Both the position numbers and the translations under genes were made by a program. Shown here in pieces: positions 24,262 to 35,315 of a stretch of DNA of 64,000 nucleotides. Within the stretch, counting starts at the first letter, position 1; each line of letters starts with the position of its first letter. The DNA is from Gnetum montanum (Eukaryota; Streptophyta; Gnetopsida; Gnetales; Gnetaceae), in the NCBI GenBank assembly GCA_015680685.1, contig MNCI01004661.1, positions 851,065-915,064 of the forward strand, in the 5' to 3' direction. Below the pieces are notes generated by a model, which did not search any database, was not told where the DNA came from, and saw only the letters and a program-made list of their open reading frames with translations.

Positions 24262-24598
24262 TGAGTTTAAGACATGTACAACAAGCTAAAAATGAACACT
24301 CATTGTCCTTAAGATACTTTAGGATTTAATTTTATTATTAATTAGATTAAATAATTAATTTCTTTGTTATTGATTAGTTTAGCTCAAGGCACCAACAACA
24401 TCAATAATCACATGCCTTACTTTGGACTAAACCATATGTGATAAAGCTATCACTAGTCCAAGTGAGAATATAGTAACCTACTATCGATGCTTAATAATCT
24501 AGATACCACACTAGTCCCATCTATAGAATTCAATCAAATTATGTATACATGCTTGTTATTCATATGGTTGAACATAGGAAACACTCTGCTGCTCATCA
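24262..24598 (+). repeat. Truncated LTR 1 of cluster B
   Basis: Only the R/U5 part. Homology to the middle LTR starts near gagtttaagacatgtacaac and continues through aatcacatgccttac to the terminal CTCATCA. No TATA box remains. Confidence 0.7.
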
Positions 24599-24599
24599 T

Positions 24600-24618
24600 T
24601 GGCATTGTTGCTACCGAT
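24600..24618 (+). other. Primer-binding site 1 of cluster B
   Basis: TGGCATTGTTGCTACCGATG lies one base after the LTR end. It is a mutated tRNA-Asp-type site. Confidence 0.6.
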
Positions 24619-24724
24619 GGTGTTAGTAATATATATTAGTTATATTATAAACAATCATTATAAAAGCATAAATGATTTATCTTTTTGAAAATATTAATAT
24701 TTTAAGCCATGTACATTATTAACT

Positions 24725-26990
24725 AAAAACATATCTCCTTCGCATAAGACCAATAATCCATCACATGATGATAACACTAGTAGAAGTAATGACAAGACTT
24801 ATATTAAAGAGAATTGGAGTGAACCATTGCAAGTAGGGATTTCATATGTTCATTTTAATCCTTACTACATTTAAAGACTATGTTCAACTATCATAGATAA
24901 TCTTAGAGGAGATGGAATAAGTCCTAAAATAAGAAGGGCCTCAAGGCCTAATACCTCTAATAAACCTAAAAGAAATGAACCAAGGGATCATAGGGGGAGA
25001 TATATGAGCCATGGTGATTCTCAAAATTTACCATCTTCATTATCTTCACTGTCTAGTTCTAACAAAGATGAATTAGGTATGGAGATAGAGCTTCACTAAG
25101 GGGTCATGATAGAGATAGAAATAGGGACCAATGACAAGATACAAGGTACCAAATGAGTATAGACAAGACTATCACAATCAACCAAATAGAAATAGGAATT
25201 ATGACCACTAAAAATCTAATGATGATGAACCCTTATTAACTACTAAAAGCATGATACAGATCAAGGAGTCAATTAGAATACCTCATAAGCATCAAAGTGA
25301 AAGTCATATCAAATAACTCAATGTGAATAACATTTCTAAATTTTAGGAACGATAAAATTTTGATCCACAATATCATTTACAAGTCTTCCATGATGCCTAC
25401 ACCTTGCAAAATATTGAAAGTAAGTGGAAAAAGCTTATGCTTTTTCCTAGGATGCTAATAAAAGAAGTTGAAAGTTGGTATAGATCATTAGAACTAGATT
25501 CAATCCATTGGTAGTCCATAATAGTTGAGCTCTTCAACAAAAAATATCAAATCTCTTCAAGAGTTTTTAACTCGAGGAAACAAATCCGATGGTGGAAGCA
25601 AGAAAATCATAAATCCTTGGATGCAGCCTTAGGCAAATACTATTCTCTACTACATAGATGTCTAAGCCATGGATTTTCTCAAAAAGAGCAACTTCATCAC
25701 ATCATAGATGAGCTTGGTAACAAAATAAGGAAGACCCCTAGGATCTATACCTAAGGATAATTATCATAACTAAGAGTCCATCAGATACAAAGGTTGATTA
25801 AACATCTAGCAAAAGAAGAAGAAGAGATATGTAAAAGAAGGAGAATAGGGGAATATAACCAAGATCAATTCCTTTGCAAAAAGGAGATGCATATTTATGA
25901 TCAAGAAGAAGAGGTATCTCTTAATGAGTTGATTGCATATAAAACCTTGTTAATACAAAAGTCTATCACTGAGATTGAAGCAAGGGTAGATAAGATGTGG
26001 AAGTTGATGAATGAAAAGTTACAAGTAACTTGAAAATTATAGAGGAGAAGGTAAAGTAAATATCATCAAATTATTAAAACAAGAAGAGAGAGAAAAAAGC
26101 AAGGAAATAGGCAAGGACACTTATTGACAAGAAGGAAAAATAGTTGTAGTAGAAAAGGTTATAGACTCAGATTTAGAGGAGGAGGATGGATGTAACATTT
26201 GTCAATATGAACATCCAAAGGGCTATTGCCTAGTTATGTTACATTTACAAGAGTTTGGGGCTTTTTCTGTGGATCCCTAATTTATGGAAAAGAAAAAGCC
26301 TATGAGATTACCTTATCCATAAGATAATTATAGATAGTCCTACAACCAACAGTACTAGCTAAGTAGGACTTCTCTTCAACCTTAAGACTACTATCAACAA
26401 AAATGGGAAAAATCAATGTCATGAGGGATGTCAACATCAAACTAGAAATATCCTTATTACTAGTCAAACCCTTATAGATACTATGTTTAATAACATTTTC
26501 TTTGAATGGTTCTACTACCCATGCCTCAACAAACTACTGTTATCCTTCTACACACCACCAACTTGCAACATCTCTTGTGGGATCACCATCCCATGGTTCA
26601 CATCATTTGTTACATCCTCAATACTCTCATAGTCTTCTCCATCATATGTTACCACCAACAATGTAGGAAGGATTGACATAAAAACTTTAATAGAAGAATG
26701 CCACTCATGCTATGAACACATAAGTGAATGATAATGTTAGTCGATTTGAGCATAAGTCTCAGATATATCATTTCTTTAGGATACTTCCCACACATATGAA
26801 TAAAACTAATAGACCTACTAGCTCTTCAAGACCAACACAAGGCCAATCTAGTACAACCTACTTTCTTACAAAAATAGTGTCTCCCAATCCTATGAAAAAG
26901 AAAATAACCATTATCACACTAACACAAAACATAAAAAATGAATCTATCATTGTGGAGAGATAGAAAAGTCCATGCATTACTAATAAGAAT
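24725..26990 (+). pseudogene. gag: Gag remnant, unit 1 of cluster B
   Basis: The start ATG has become ATA (aacatatctcc against aacaatgtctc in unit 2). Signals in order: GISYVHFNPYY N-terminal piece, Ser-rich stretch (SSLSSLSSSNKDE, near 25035), and a Gag core near 25370-25720 with LQVFHDAYTLQNIESKWKKL, ESWYRSLELDSIHW and YSLLHRCLSHGFSQKEQ. A Lys/Glu-rich helix (25794-26033) leads to the zinc-like motif CNICQYEHPKGYC near 26190. Compared with E, part of the N-terminal domain is missing. Ends near 26990 with no protease. Confidence 0.72.
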
Positions 26991-27126
26991 AAAGGATGCA
27001 GTTTTGGGTTGAAAGTTCAAGATATTAACATGATCCCTATACCAACCCACAAAAAACATAAAGAACAAGTGATCAGTCATCAGTTGGCTGGGTTACCTAA
27101 TAAAAAGTCAACTTTTTTGTTGGCTC

Positions 27127-28083
27127 TGATATCTTAGCTTCAATGTCCTAGCCTCAATAACAAGGCTCTAATATTAAGGGTCTAACAACGAGGCTTTGAT
27201 AACAAGGCTTTGACAACAAGGCTTCAACAACAAGGCCCCAATAATTGGGCCTCATTTACAAGGCCTCATTGACACATTGTATCATGCATTGATGAGGCCC
27301 CATCAACATAGTCTAGCAATAAAATCTATAAATATGCACTCACAGTTGTGTTTATGTAGTTCTTTCATCAATAGAGTAGCAGAAAACTTATAGTTTTATT
27401 CCATAATCTTATAGAATAGTTAATGAGTGCCCCAAGTGTGGATTTAAGTCAATTGTATGGTGTCTTATTTGAGTGGCAATGTACCTGGACACATTCCATG
27501 AATGGAAATAAGATCGAGATTAATTCTTATTCAATGCAATACTTTAAATTAGATTAAATTTACTTTTAATGTAATTTATATTCCACCTACTTAGTTAATA
27601 TTTATGTTTCCATGCATGTTAATGAATTGGCAAAATGAATGGGACTAGTTTCAAGTGTAAACACATATTTTCTTGGTAATCTCAGTAGTGTTATTGCTTG
27701 GTTCGCCCAGTAACATAGCACTTGGCAATCCCAGTAGTGGATATGTAGGTTCAAGACATGTACGGCAAGCTAGGAATGGACACTCATACCCATAGGCAAG
27801 TTTAGTATTTACTTTTCATTGTTAATTAGTTTAAATATATGATTTCTTTATTATTACTAGGAGTAGCATAAGGTCAAAAAAACATCAAGAATCATATGTC
27901 TCACTCTAGACTAAAACATATGTGTCAAAGCTACCACTAGTCCAAGTGGGATGATAGTGAACTACAATCAAGGCATAATGATCTAGATGCCACAACTAGT
28001 CCCATCCATGGAATTCAATTGAATCATGCATGAATGCTTTTGATTCATATGGTTGGGTGTAGGGGGTACCTTGCCACTCATCA
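27127..28083 (+). repeat. Middle LTR of cluster B
   Basis: About 957 bp, from TGATATC to CTCATCA. U3 holds a small minisatellite (next entry). TATA-like tataaata near 27330 is followed by the R/U5 regions. The left boundary is a best guess: no polypurine tract is evident before it. The U5 part aligns with 24262-24598 and 31090-31289. Confidence 0.72.
27165..27245 (+). repeat. Minisatellite in U3 of the middle B LTR
   Basis: Four to five imperfect copies of a 15-16 bp unit of the type aacaaggctttga, followed by palindromic ggccccaataattgggcctc. It lies upstream of the TATA box where other LTRs of the family have palindrome arrays. Confidence 0.6.
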
Positions 28084-28084
28084 T

Positions 28085-28102
28085 TGGCACTATTGTTGGG
28101 GA
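28085..28102 (+). other. Primer-binding site 2 of cluster B
   Basis: TGGCACTATTGTTGGGGA, one base after the LTR, with transitions from the tRNA-Asp-type site. Confidence 0.65.
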
Positions 28103-28208
28103 TGGTGATAATTATATAGATTAGTTATATCATACACAATCACTGTAAATGCATTAACGAACTATCTTTAGGAAAATACTAAGTCACACACATCATACAT
28201 TAACAACA

Positions 28209-30657
28209 ATGTCTCTTTCACAAGGAAGCAATAATGCATCGTATAAAGAGAACATCATTGAAGAACCAATGAGATATATACTAAAGAAACTTGGAGTGAC
28301 CAACCTCACACAGGGGTTTCATATGCTCATGACCATCCTGACTACACTCAAGGACTCCATTCACCTAAGGCAAATAATCCTAGAGTAGATGAAGTAATTC
28401 CTAGACTAGGGGAGGCCTCAAGGCCTAGGACCTCCTCACAACCTAAAAAAGATAGATTAATGGACTATGGGAAACACCATCAAAGCCATGGCAACTCTCC
28501 TAGTTCCTCATCTTCCTCTTCCTCTTTAACATCTAGTTCTAATGAAGATGAACATAGGTATAGAGACAAAGCTCTACTATGGAGTCAAAACAAGGATAGA
28601 AATCAAAACCATGGGAAAAATCAAAGACCTTAACATGAACAAAACTGAAACCATCACAATCAAGCAAATAGAAATAGCAATTTTCACCATGCCATGTTCA
28701 ATGACAATGAACACTTATTAGCCACTAAGAGCTTGATGCAGATCATAGAGGTAGTCACATAAAATGGTTTGATATGAATAATATCCATAAATATATGGGA
28801 GGCTATGATTCTAATCCAAAACATCACTTACAAGCCTTCCATGATGCTTGTGCCTTGCAAAATATCAAAAATAAGTGGCATAAGCTTAAGCTCTTCCGTA
28901 GAACACTAATAGATGAAGATGAAAGTTGGTATAGATCATTGGAACCAAGTTCCATCCACCAATGGTCCAAAATGCTAGAACTTTTCAACAAAAAATACCA
29001 AACGTATGCAAGAGTGTCCAACCTAAGAAAAAAAATCCAAGGGTGGAAGCAAGAAAATCATGAACCTTGGATGTGGCCTTGGATAGATAATAGTCGCTAC
29101 TACATAGATGTCTTTGCCATGATTTCTCTCAAAAGGAGTAACTTTTCCACATCATAGATGGGCTTCATAATGAAAAAAAGGAGACCCTTGGGATGTATTC
29201 TTAAGGTCAATTATATGAACTAAATGCCCATTAGATACAAAGGCTAATCAAGCAGGTGGAAAAATAAGAAGAAGAGCTCTATAAATGAGAGAATCTTGAG
29301 GAAAATAAATAAGACCCAACTCTTCAAAGAAAAAGGGTCCATATCTATGATGAAGAAAAAGAGGCAGCTCTCGATTAAGGGATTTCACAACAAACCTTGC
29401 CACTACAACAATCTCTTGATGAACTCCAAGCAAGGCTAGATAGGATGTCAAAGTGGATTAATGAAAAAGCTATAACTTTTGTAGAAACTATAAAGGAGAA
29501 GGTAACACAAAATGAACCAAGCAATCACAGTAAACAAAGGAAGTAGAACCAAGAAATAGCTAGGAATACTTATATGGAAATAGGGAACATGGCTAAAGAA
29601 AGCAAGGCTACAAACTCAACCACAAACAAAGATGATGAATGTGACATCTGCATATATGACCACCCGAAGGGTCATTACCCAGTTGTGTTACCTCTACATG
29701 AGTATTGGGCTTTTGCATTAAATCCCAAATTCATACAAATGCACATGCTGGAAATTTTCTTTTCCACATGCTAATTATAGATAGTCCCATAACCAATCAT
29801 ATTATCCTAGGGGGACTTATTACCAGCCTCAACAGTATCATCAATCGTAGTGGAAAAACCAACAATCATGGGGGAGGCCACCATCAAACTAGCCCTACCT
29901 TTACTACCAACTAAACCTACATAAATATTATGTTCAACATCCTATTTCCTCAACTAGTTCTACTTCCTCTACTTCAAATCGCTACTACCACTCTCCTGAA
30001 TGTCATCGTGGCACAACATCTTCTAAAGGATCACCACCTCACACCTCTCATCCTTTGCCATATCCTCCATATTCTCATACTTCCCTAGACCATATGTCAC
30101 TAGCAGTAACACAGGAAGGTTCAACACCATGACATCAATGAAAGAATGGCACTTGTACTATAAACATACATAGAAATGATAATGCTACAAGGTTTTCACT
30201 GCAAACTAGGAAACATCCTTTCTTTAGAATGGGCCCTAAGTGGAAGGGCAAGACTTGTGGACCTACTAACTCATCCAAACCAGCACAATGCAAATCAAGT
30301 GCAACACCCTTCCTTTGACAACCAATGTCCTCTAATCCTACACAAAGGCCAACATCCATTATTACTCCAACACCTAATAGAAATGATGAATCTAGCATTG
30401 TGGAGAGACAAAAGAAGAATCCATGCATCACTAATAGTAAATGGTATAGTTGTGGACCAAAAATTCAAAATATTAATACAACCCACAACAAATATAAGGA
30501 ACAAGTGTGTGAGCCTAAGGAACTAGCCTACATAGTAGCCACTAAACCAAAAGACACCCAGTGGCTTGAAAATCAGATAATAAAGTTGTTTCAAAGATTC
30601 ATGGAGGCAACTAATCCGCTTATTAGTTATAGACTTAAGAAAATGAACCAAATATAG
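28209..30657 (+). pseudogene. gag: Gag remnant, unit 2 of cluster B
   Basis: Starts at ATG 28209 (MSLSQGSNNAS). Contains a Ser-rich segment (about 28500), then the Gag core at 28774-29100 (LQAFHDACALQNIKNKWHKL, ESWYRSLEPSSIHQWSKMLE), a charged helix, the zinc-like motif CDICIYDHPKGHY (about 29642), and a polar tail. A final open segment to 30657 includes KPKDTQWLENQ, which weakly resembles the protease-RT linker of A (EDTQWLIANQ); the whole protease would then be deleted. Same domain loss as unit 1. Confidence 0.7.
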
Positions 30658-31089
30658 GACTTAGCTGTAGATATATTACACTTTGATTATACACCAAAAT
30701 ATTATATTAAACATGGAGACCCAAGAATTAAAATAGAAAATCAAGAAGAAGAAACAAACACATCTAGACCCCCAAAAATGGAAATACCTTCAAGTCCAAA
30801 TGAAGATATTCTTGTTGTTGAAGTTCTTTTTGTTCTTCTAATTCTAGATTTTCTATGAGTAGATATTTGTCTATATTTTTGATGGGAATTCTTGCTAATT
30901 GTTTTTTCAATTTACTCACGTCATTTTTTAATTGTTGTAGGTAATACTGATCTTCTTGTATAGAAGAATCAATTGGAGTTGTGGATCATTGTAACTTTCT
31001 GGATGACGAAGCTTTAAACCTATTCATGTGACAATAGTAAAGAACATCTTCATCATCGTCACTATTATGCAAGTCATCCAAAGTGGAAT
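30658..31089. other. Unassigned segment at the end of cluster B
   Basis: Not found in the other copies. The minus strand is open over much of 30810-31080 and reads as charged, helix-forming residues (for example LQQLKNDVSKLKKQLARIPI). The plus strand before it is rich in E, N and P. I do not recognise the protein. It could be captured sequence or part of an unrelated repeat. Confidence 0.3.
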
Positions 31090-31289
31090 AATCAATAATC
31101 ATATGCCTCACTTTGGAGTAAATCATATGTGATAAAACTACTACTAGTCTAAGTGGGAAGATAGTGACCTATGAGTGATGCTTAACGATCTAGATATGAC
31201 ACTAGTTCCATCCACATAATTTGATGAGATTGTGTATACATGCTTGTGATTCATATGGTTGGGCATAGGGAATACTATGCTGCTCATCA
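31090..31289 (+). repeat. Truncated LTR 3 of cluster B
   Basis: The last ~200 bp of the B-type LTR (aatcatatgcctcactttgg ... tgctgctcatca). It is not followed by a primer site, as expected for a 3' end. Confidence 0.65.
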
Positions 31290-31699
31290 AACTTATATTT
31301 TACTAATCATCTAAAGTTCTTTGGAAGTGTTGAAATTGATTAATGTTATTTTAAATGATGAAAAGAATGATGAAAAATAAGAATAATTAGAGAAAGAATA
31401 GTAACAAGAGTAATAGGAGCTAATGAGAATTTCCTATTTGATATGTTGACCATAAAAAGTTTCTAGACTTCATCAAATCATCTAATTATTTTTCATCAAA
31501 TGAATCATCCAAGAATTCATTCATCAAAATTTCATTATTCAAATAATAAAATGGCCTCATGCTTATAGAAATGAATTGTGGTTGTTATGCATCTTTTAGA
31601 GTCAAGGTTGCATTTTTCATTTACTTCATGATATGGAATTGTTAGGGGTATTTGAATCCAAATTAACAAAGAGACTCTTGGACTTTTAAGTCCATTTCA

Positions 31700-32361
31700 T
31701 TAATTTTTTAAAGAAAATCATAAGGAAAACATCCTAAGGCTTTTACCTTAGTTTAAAGTGTTGGCTTGTCATCCTATGATGATTCTGATATTCTTCTCTA
31801 TGAAATCTAGTAGGAACTCTTAGCCTTAAGTCCTGCTTGTACCTTGAGTCTTTTACCTTCCACCTAAGTCTCCCTACTAAGTTGGAGTGTGATTTATTCT
31901 TGATAGGTTCCTCTAGTCGAATGGTAGGCACTTGTGACTAGAACTCATGATTTCGATGGAGTAGTTTAGCAAAAAAGGTATCTCCATTAAGCTCTTCCAA
32001 GATAATAGTAGAATTAACTATCTTTCCTTAACTACTCATTAATAGGTTCATATGGTCAAGTCATGTATTTGGTTTCATGATACATTCCAAGTGCTTCACT
32101 TAGTTTCATCCCCTTGAGAGCAATTTGGAGCAAAATGGGTGTTGAATGCTATGGTGGTAAAATAATGTTTCCTTGAAGATCTTTCCACTTGAGTTGTCTA
32201 TCTTGATAAAAGATTAATGTAAAATCAAGATAGTAAGGATCATGATGAGCATATGATATCCTTGTATGCATCAACATACTCCAATGTTCTTCTTCGTCAA
32301 TTTTATCATTACTTCTCTATAGTTCCTTGGTGGGTGATGTTGTGTTCTTGTTTGAAGCCAT
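31700..32361 (-). pseudogene. gag: Element G gag, N-terminal part
   Basis: ATG at 32361 (MASNKNTTSP). The conserved N-terminal Gag block follows: FTLIFYQDRQLKWKDLQGNI then ILPP, aligned with FTFIFHQDEQMHWRDLHGNI in D. Downstream, Lys/Arg-rich frames continue to about 31740 with several stops. The Gag core and zinc motif are absent, because the element is interrupted. Confidence 0.6.
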
Positions 32362-32473
32362 GTTATGGTTTGAGATATTTGTTTTAAGTATGATTAGTTA
32401 TAGTTATGAATGTTAAATTTGTGTTTCAAGTACATCAAACTTTGCATAATCAATTACTCAACATACATTGATA

Positions 32474-32493
32474 AGTCCTCAACAACAGTGCCA
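32474..32493 (-). other. Primer-binding site of element G
   Basis: The minus strand reads TGGCACTGTTGTTGAGGACT one base after the LTR. Mutated tRNA-Asp-type site. Confidence 0.65.
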
Positions 32494-32494
32494 A

Positions 32495-33379
32495 TGATGA
32501 GCAGTGGAGTAATCCAACACCCAACCATACAAGTTACAAGTGTTCATGCATAGCCTAATCATAATCCATGAATGAGGAAATGTGATTATGCTAGTAATTG
32601 GTTAAAGTTCAGAATCGTTGTCTTCCCACATGAGATAGTAAAATCTAGGTGTATGGTTTAACTCATGGTGAGGTATAACATAAGTGATGTTGTGTTGTCC
32701 ATGTCTCTTAGCTACGATGGTAAAGTGTGAAAATAATTCAAAGTCTAAGGAAAATAGTAAAATAATTTACTCTAGACTAGTGCAATGAGTATTCATTCCT
32801 GGCTTGCTGTACATGCCTTGGCCTCATGTAACTATTACTAGGATTACCAAGGGAGTTCACTACTGATTGAATCAAGTGAAACCATGACTGGGTTACCAAA
32901 CAATTACACCTGAACACTCGAAACTAGTCATACTCATTCCACTTTACAAATGAACAAGGAAAGAAAAGTACTTGGAACTGTAAATGATGAAGCTAAGAAA
33001 ATAGTAGAAACTATGCTAAGTAAGATAGTAAAGCTAAATGGATGCTACAATGATGAAAGACAATCTTGATCTTTATTTCCATCACACTTGTGCCCAAGTA
33101 CAAAATGCTTGAATAAAGATTTCAAATAACTGCTCAACACTACATTGTAGGCATTCACTCTATGACTAAGATACAAAATTAAACTACAAGAGTTTCGATA
33201 TCGGTTGACTGAATTCATTGTTTGACCATGTGCCGAAGTGTCATATTTATAGGTAGGCATGTGTGAAACGATATTGAATATCCAATGTCGCATCATAGGC
33301 TCCAATATCAGGGATCTTATATCATGGCTTTGATATTGGATGCTCAATATTGTAGCCACTATAAAAATGTGATTTATCA
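32495..33379 (-). repeat. 5' LTR of element G
   Basis: Minus strand from TGATAAATCAC to CTCATCA (885 bp). TATA near 33240-33255 (tcatatttatag on the plus strand). U3 holds six or more GATAT/ATATC motifs (33260-33360). The start is inferred from the TGAT end and from typical LTR length. Confidence 0.68.
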
Positions 33380-33797
33380 ACTACCAAGATGGTTGTGTGA
33401 CATGAAAAATTAGGATATTTCTTTAGGAAAATTTGGATATCTTGAAGTGATCCTACTACATGGACGTTGGATCCATCAAGTTGGATAACACTTCTTATTT
33501 GGGGAATCATTTGGGCTCCTAAATTTGTACATACCTAAAGAGGCATTAAATTTATAGTAGTTTTCAAATCCATTAGATAATTATGAATGTTCTTTCCCAA
33601 TATGACTAAAGTGGTTAGGAAAGGAGGTTGATCCTTCTTAGCCTATTAGTAAAGATTGTGTGTGTCAAGGATTCCAACACCATCTATGAAATGAACTTTT
33701 TTTTCATTTCTATGAGTATTACCTTCATCTCTAGATTCATTGACCAATCCATGTATAACTTTATTTACTTCCTTAAATTATAATAATTCATACATGG
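33380..33797 (-). pseudogene. pol: Element F protease fragment (other gypsy lineage)
   Basis: Minus strand, continuous with the gag piece to the right of element D. Contains ILGKNIHNYLMDLKTTINLM then PL, an aspartic-protease active site of the NCLVDLGTSINLMP type (here D-L-K), then a Gln-Leu-Asp-Gly-Ser-like strand region. The sequence differs clearly from the A/C/D/E proteases, so F is another lineage. It is interrupted by D on its upstream side and by the G LTR on its downstream side. Confidence 0.5.
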
Positions 33798-34720
33798 TGA
33801 TGAGTGGCGAGATACCCCTACACTCAACTATACGAATACGAGCGTAGCATGCACGATCTGGTCAAACTCCGTAGACTAAGTGCCTACATGCCCCATGAAA
33901 CACTTAGGGTTAATTATTCATTGTCTTCCTAGACTTACTTGTAGTTGTTACAATGTATGGTTAAGTAAGTCCGAGGTATATGATTTTTATAGCTTTTTAT
34001 GTTTTATCTCCTATGCTATTGAGGTGAAGGGTTGAGAAACTAATTACTAACTCTAACTAATGAACTAAGTCTAAATTACCTAGCGTCAGCATCCATTCCC
34101 ACTTACCGTACACACCCTAAACCGATGCAACTGTGGCTACCAAATGCTAATTGTTACTAGGATCACCACATGTAATGCACGTGCTCAAAGTGATCGTACT
34201 AAGGTACTTAACTAGAAGGAAAGGATTGAGAGAATCTAATCTAGCCTAAGTGTAATGAGCATCCATTCCTTGATTATCCGTACACATCCTTAAATGCTCA
34301 TAATCAAGTCGTACTCATTCCACATTACTAGGAGATAAGGGTGAGAGAGAAAGCAATAAACAACATTAAATAAAATCCTATTCCATGCACTGCAAGGTTT
34401 ATCTAGGAAGTTTGTCTTTATTGTCATACACAACTTGTGTTTAGGTACAATGTTGCTCGAATAAAGATCCGTTCACTTTAGGACTCCTACTACGGACACA
34501 TGGAAAATATTCTATCTCTAGAGTGATCAATCTACCAGAGTTTTTCTACTTCTTGCCTAGGATGAGGAAACAAGGGAGAGCCACCTCTTATTTATAGATA
34601 TGATGGTACACCACGATATCACATATGCGATATCGTAGGGGATGATGCGATATCGCGTACACGATATCGCATGGGATGCAATACGTGATATCGTGGCCCA
34701 TGCAATATCGCGTCTCATCA
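33798..34720 (-). repeat. 3' LTR of element D
   Basis: 923 bp, TGATGAG...CTCATCA on the minus strand, next to the polypurine tract. U3 (34600-34715) is an array of CGATATCG-type palindromes with CpG-rich spacers. TATA near 34588-34595. Highly similar to 53558-54490. Confidence 0.93.
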
Positions 34721-34733
34721 TACCCCCATGACT
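34721..34733 (-). other. 3' polypurine tract of element D
   Basis: The minus strand reads agtcatgggggta directly before the 3' LTR. This is the cleanest copy of the motif shared by all elements here. Confidence 0.8.
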
Positions 34734-34883
34734 AAATGAAAACTCGTTCTCAAGTTCGTTACAAAATATTGGAAAGGTATGGGATTATTAAGTTAAATGG
34801 AACTAATGGGATGACATGTGAATGGATCATCATTACAAGACTTGACAAAACTGGTGTTCATGACAACAAGGGTGAACACCTTA

Positions 34884-35084
34884 TTACATTAACATCAGGC
34901 TGTATTTGGTAGCTTGAGAGAAATAGAGAGAGAAAGAAGTGTTGCTGCTACCAACGCCAAGATTGTGCCTTTCATTGTCTATCTGTAAGCACCCCATCGA
35001 TCTTGCTCCTTGCATAGCTGCTTCCAGCATGGCTCCACTCCAAGTTTTTCCTCCAGATCCAATCTGTTGTTGTATGATTACCAT
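34884..35084 (-). CDS. Short 3' ORF of element D
   Basis: 66 codons from ATG 35084 to TGA, directly after the acceptor-like CAG. It begins MVIIQQQIGSGGKTWSG, contains AAMQGARSMG and a Ser/Tyr-rich end. It is intact here and aligns with the broken ORF at 6039 in element A. No domain recognised and no signal peptide evident. It takes the place of ORF3. With only two copies to compare, coding status remains uncertain. Confidence 0.45.
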   Translation of the reverse strand: MVIIQQQIGSGGKTWSGAMLEAAMQGARSMGCLQIDNERHNLGVGSSNTSFSLYFSQATKYSLMLM

Positions 35085-35315
35085 CTGCACACACAAAACA
35101 ATTATATATTAGTAAGGGTAAATGAATCATCATGTAATTAATACCTTGCTTCGTTGTAGGTCCATTGGCTAGGTTGTGGTATGGCTAATTGCAGATCTGG
35201 GGATGTATTAATGATGACTGCCAAAGGTGTAGGGGTTAGGAAAAAATTGAAAAAAATCGAGACTAGGAGAAAATAAAAAAAATTGGACCTTGTACTCCCA
35301 TGACTAATCATGAAC
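35085..35315 (-). other. Intron-like segment before the short ORF (D)
   Basis: Minus strand: donor CTACCAGAG|GTTCAT, G-run motif tagtcatgggagtac just inside, and a pyrimidine-rich end tgttttgtgtgtgcag|ATGG. 231 bp. The donor context is shared with A (ACCAGAG|GTTCGC). Confidence 0.52.

Larger units (their letters stand above)
24262..31289 (+). mobile_element. Cluster B: LTR-gag-LTR-gag-LTR array without pol
   Basis: Three LTR ends of one family (24598, 28083, 31289; each ends CTCATCA after a catatggttg...tagg motif). The first two are each followed by a tRNA-Asp-like primer site and a gag remnant. Between the first gag and the middle LTR there is no recognisable protease, RT or integrase, so each unit is a gag-only derivative of about 3.5 kb. 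Units in tandem sharing an LTR can arise by recombination between LTRs or by insertion of one unit into another. The first and last LTRs are 5'-truncated. Confidence 0.75.
31290..33379 (-). mobile_element. Element G: 5' end of a gypsy element
   Basis: Minus strand: 5' LTR, primer site and gag start, then sequence that ends at the cluster B boundary. The LTR has GATAT-rich U3 motifs like A and D. The remainder of G is missing or displaced, so a target duplication cannot be checked; the right flank is ACTAC (33380-33384). Confidence 0.65.

Noticed and set aside
24190-24300. Possible LTR start or inverted terminal repeat
   Set aside because: Only an imperfect direct duplication of about 60 bp. 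No TG...CA ends or flanking duplication.
30658-31089. Endogenous pararetrovirus fragment
   Set aside because: The charged helical frame raised the idea, but I see no movement, coat, protease or RT motif that would support it.
34600-34715. CRISPR-like or satellite array from repeated GATATC units
   Set aside because: Units are short palindromes with irregular spacing inside an LTR U3. No repeat-spacer regularity.
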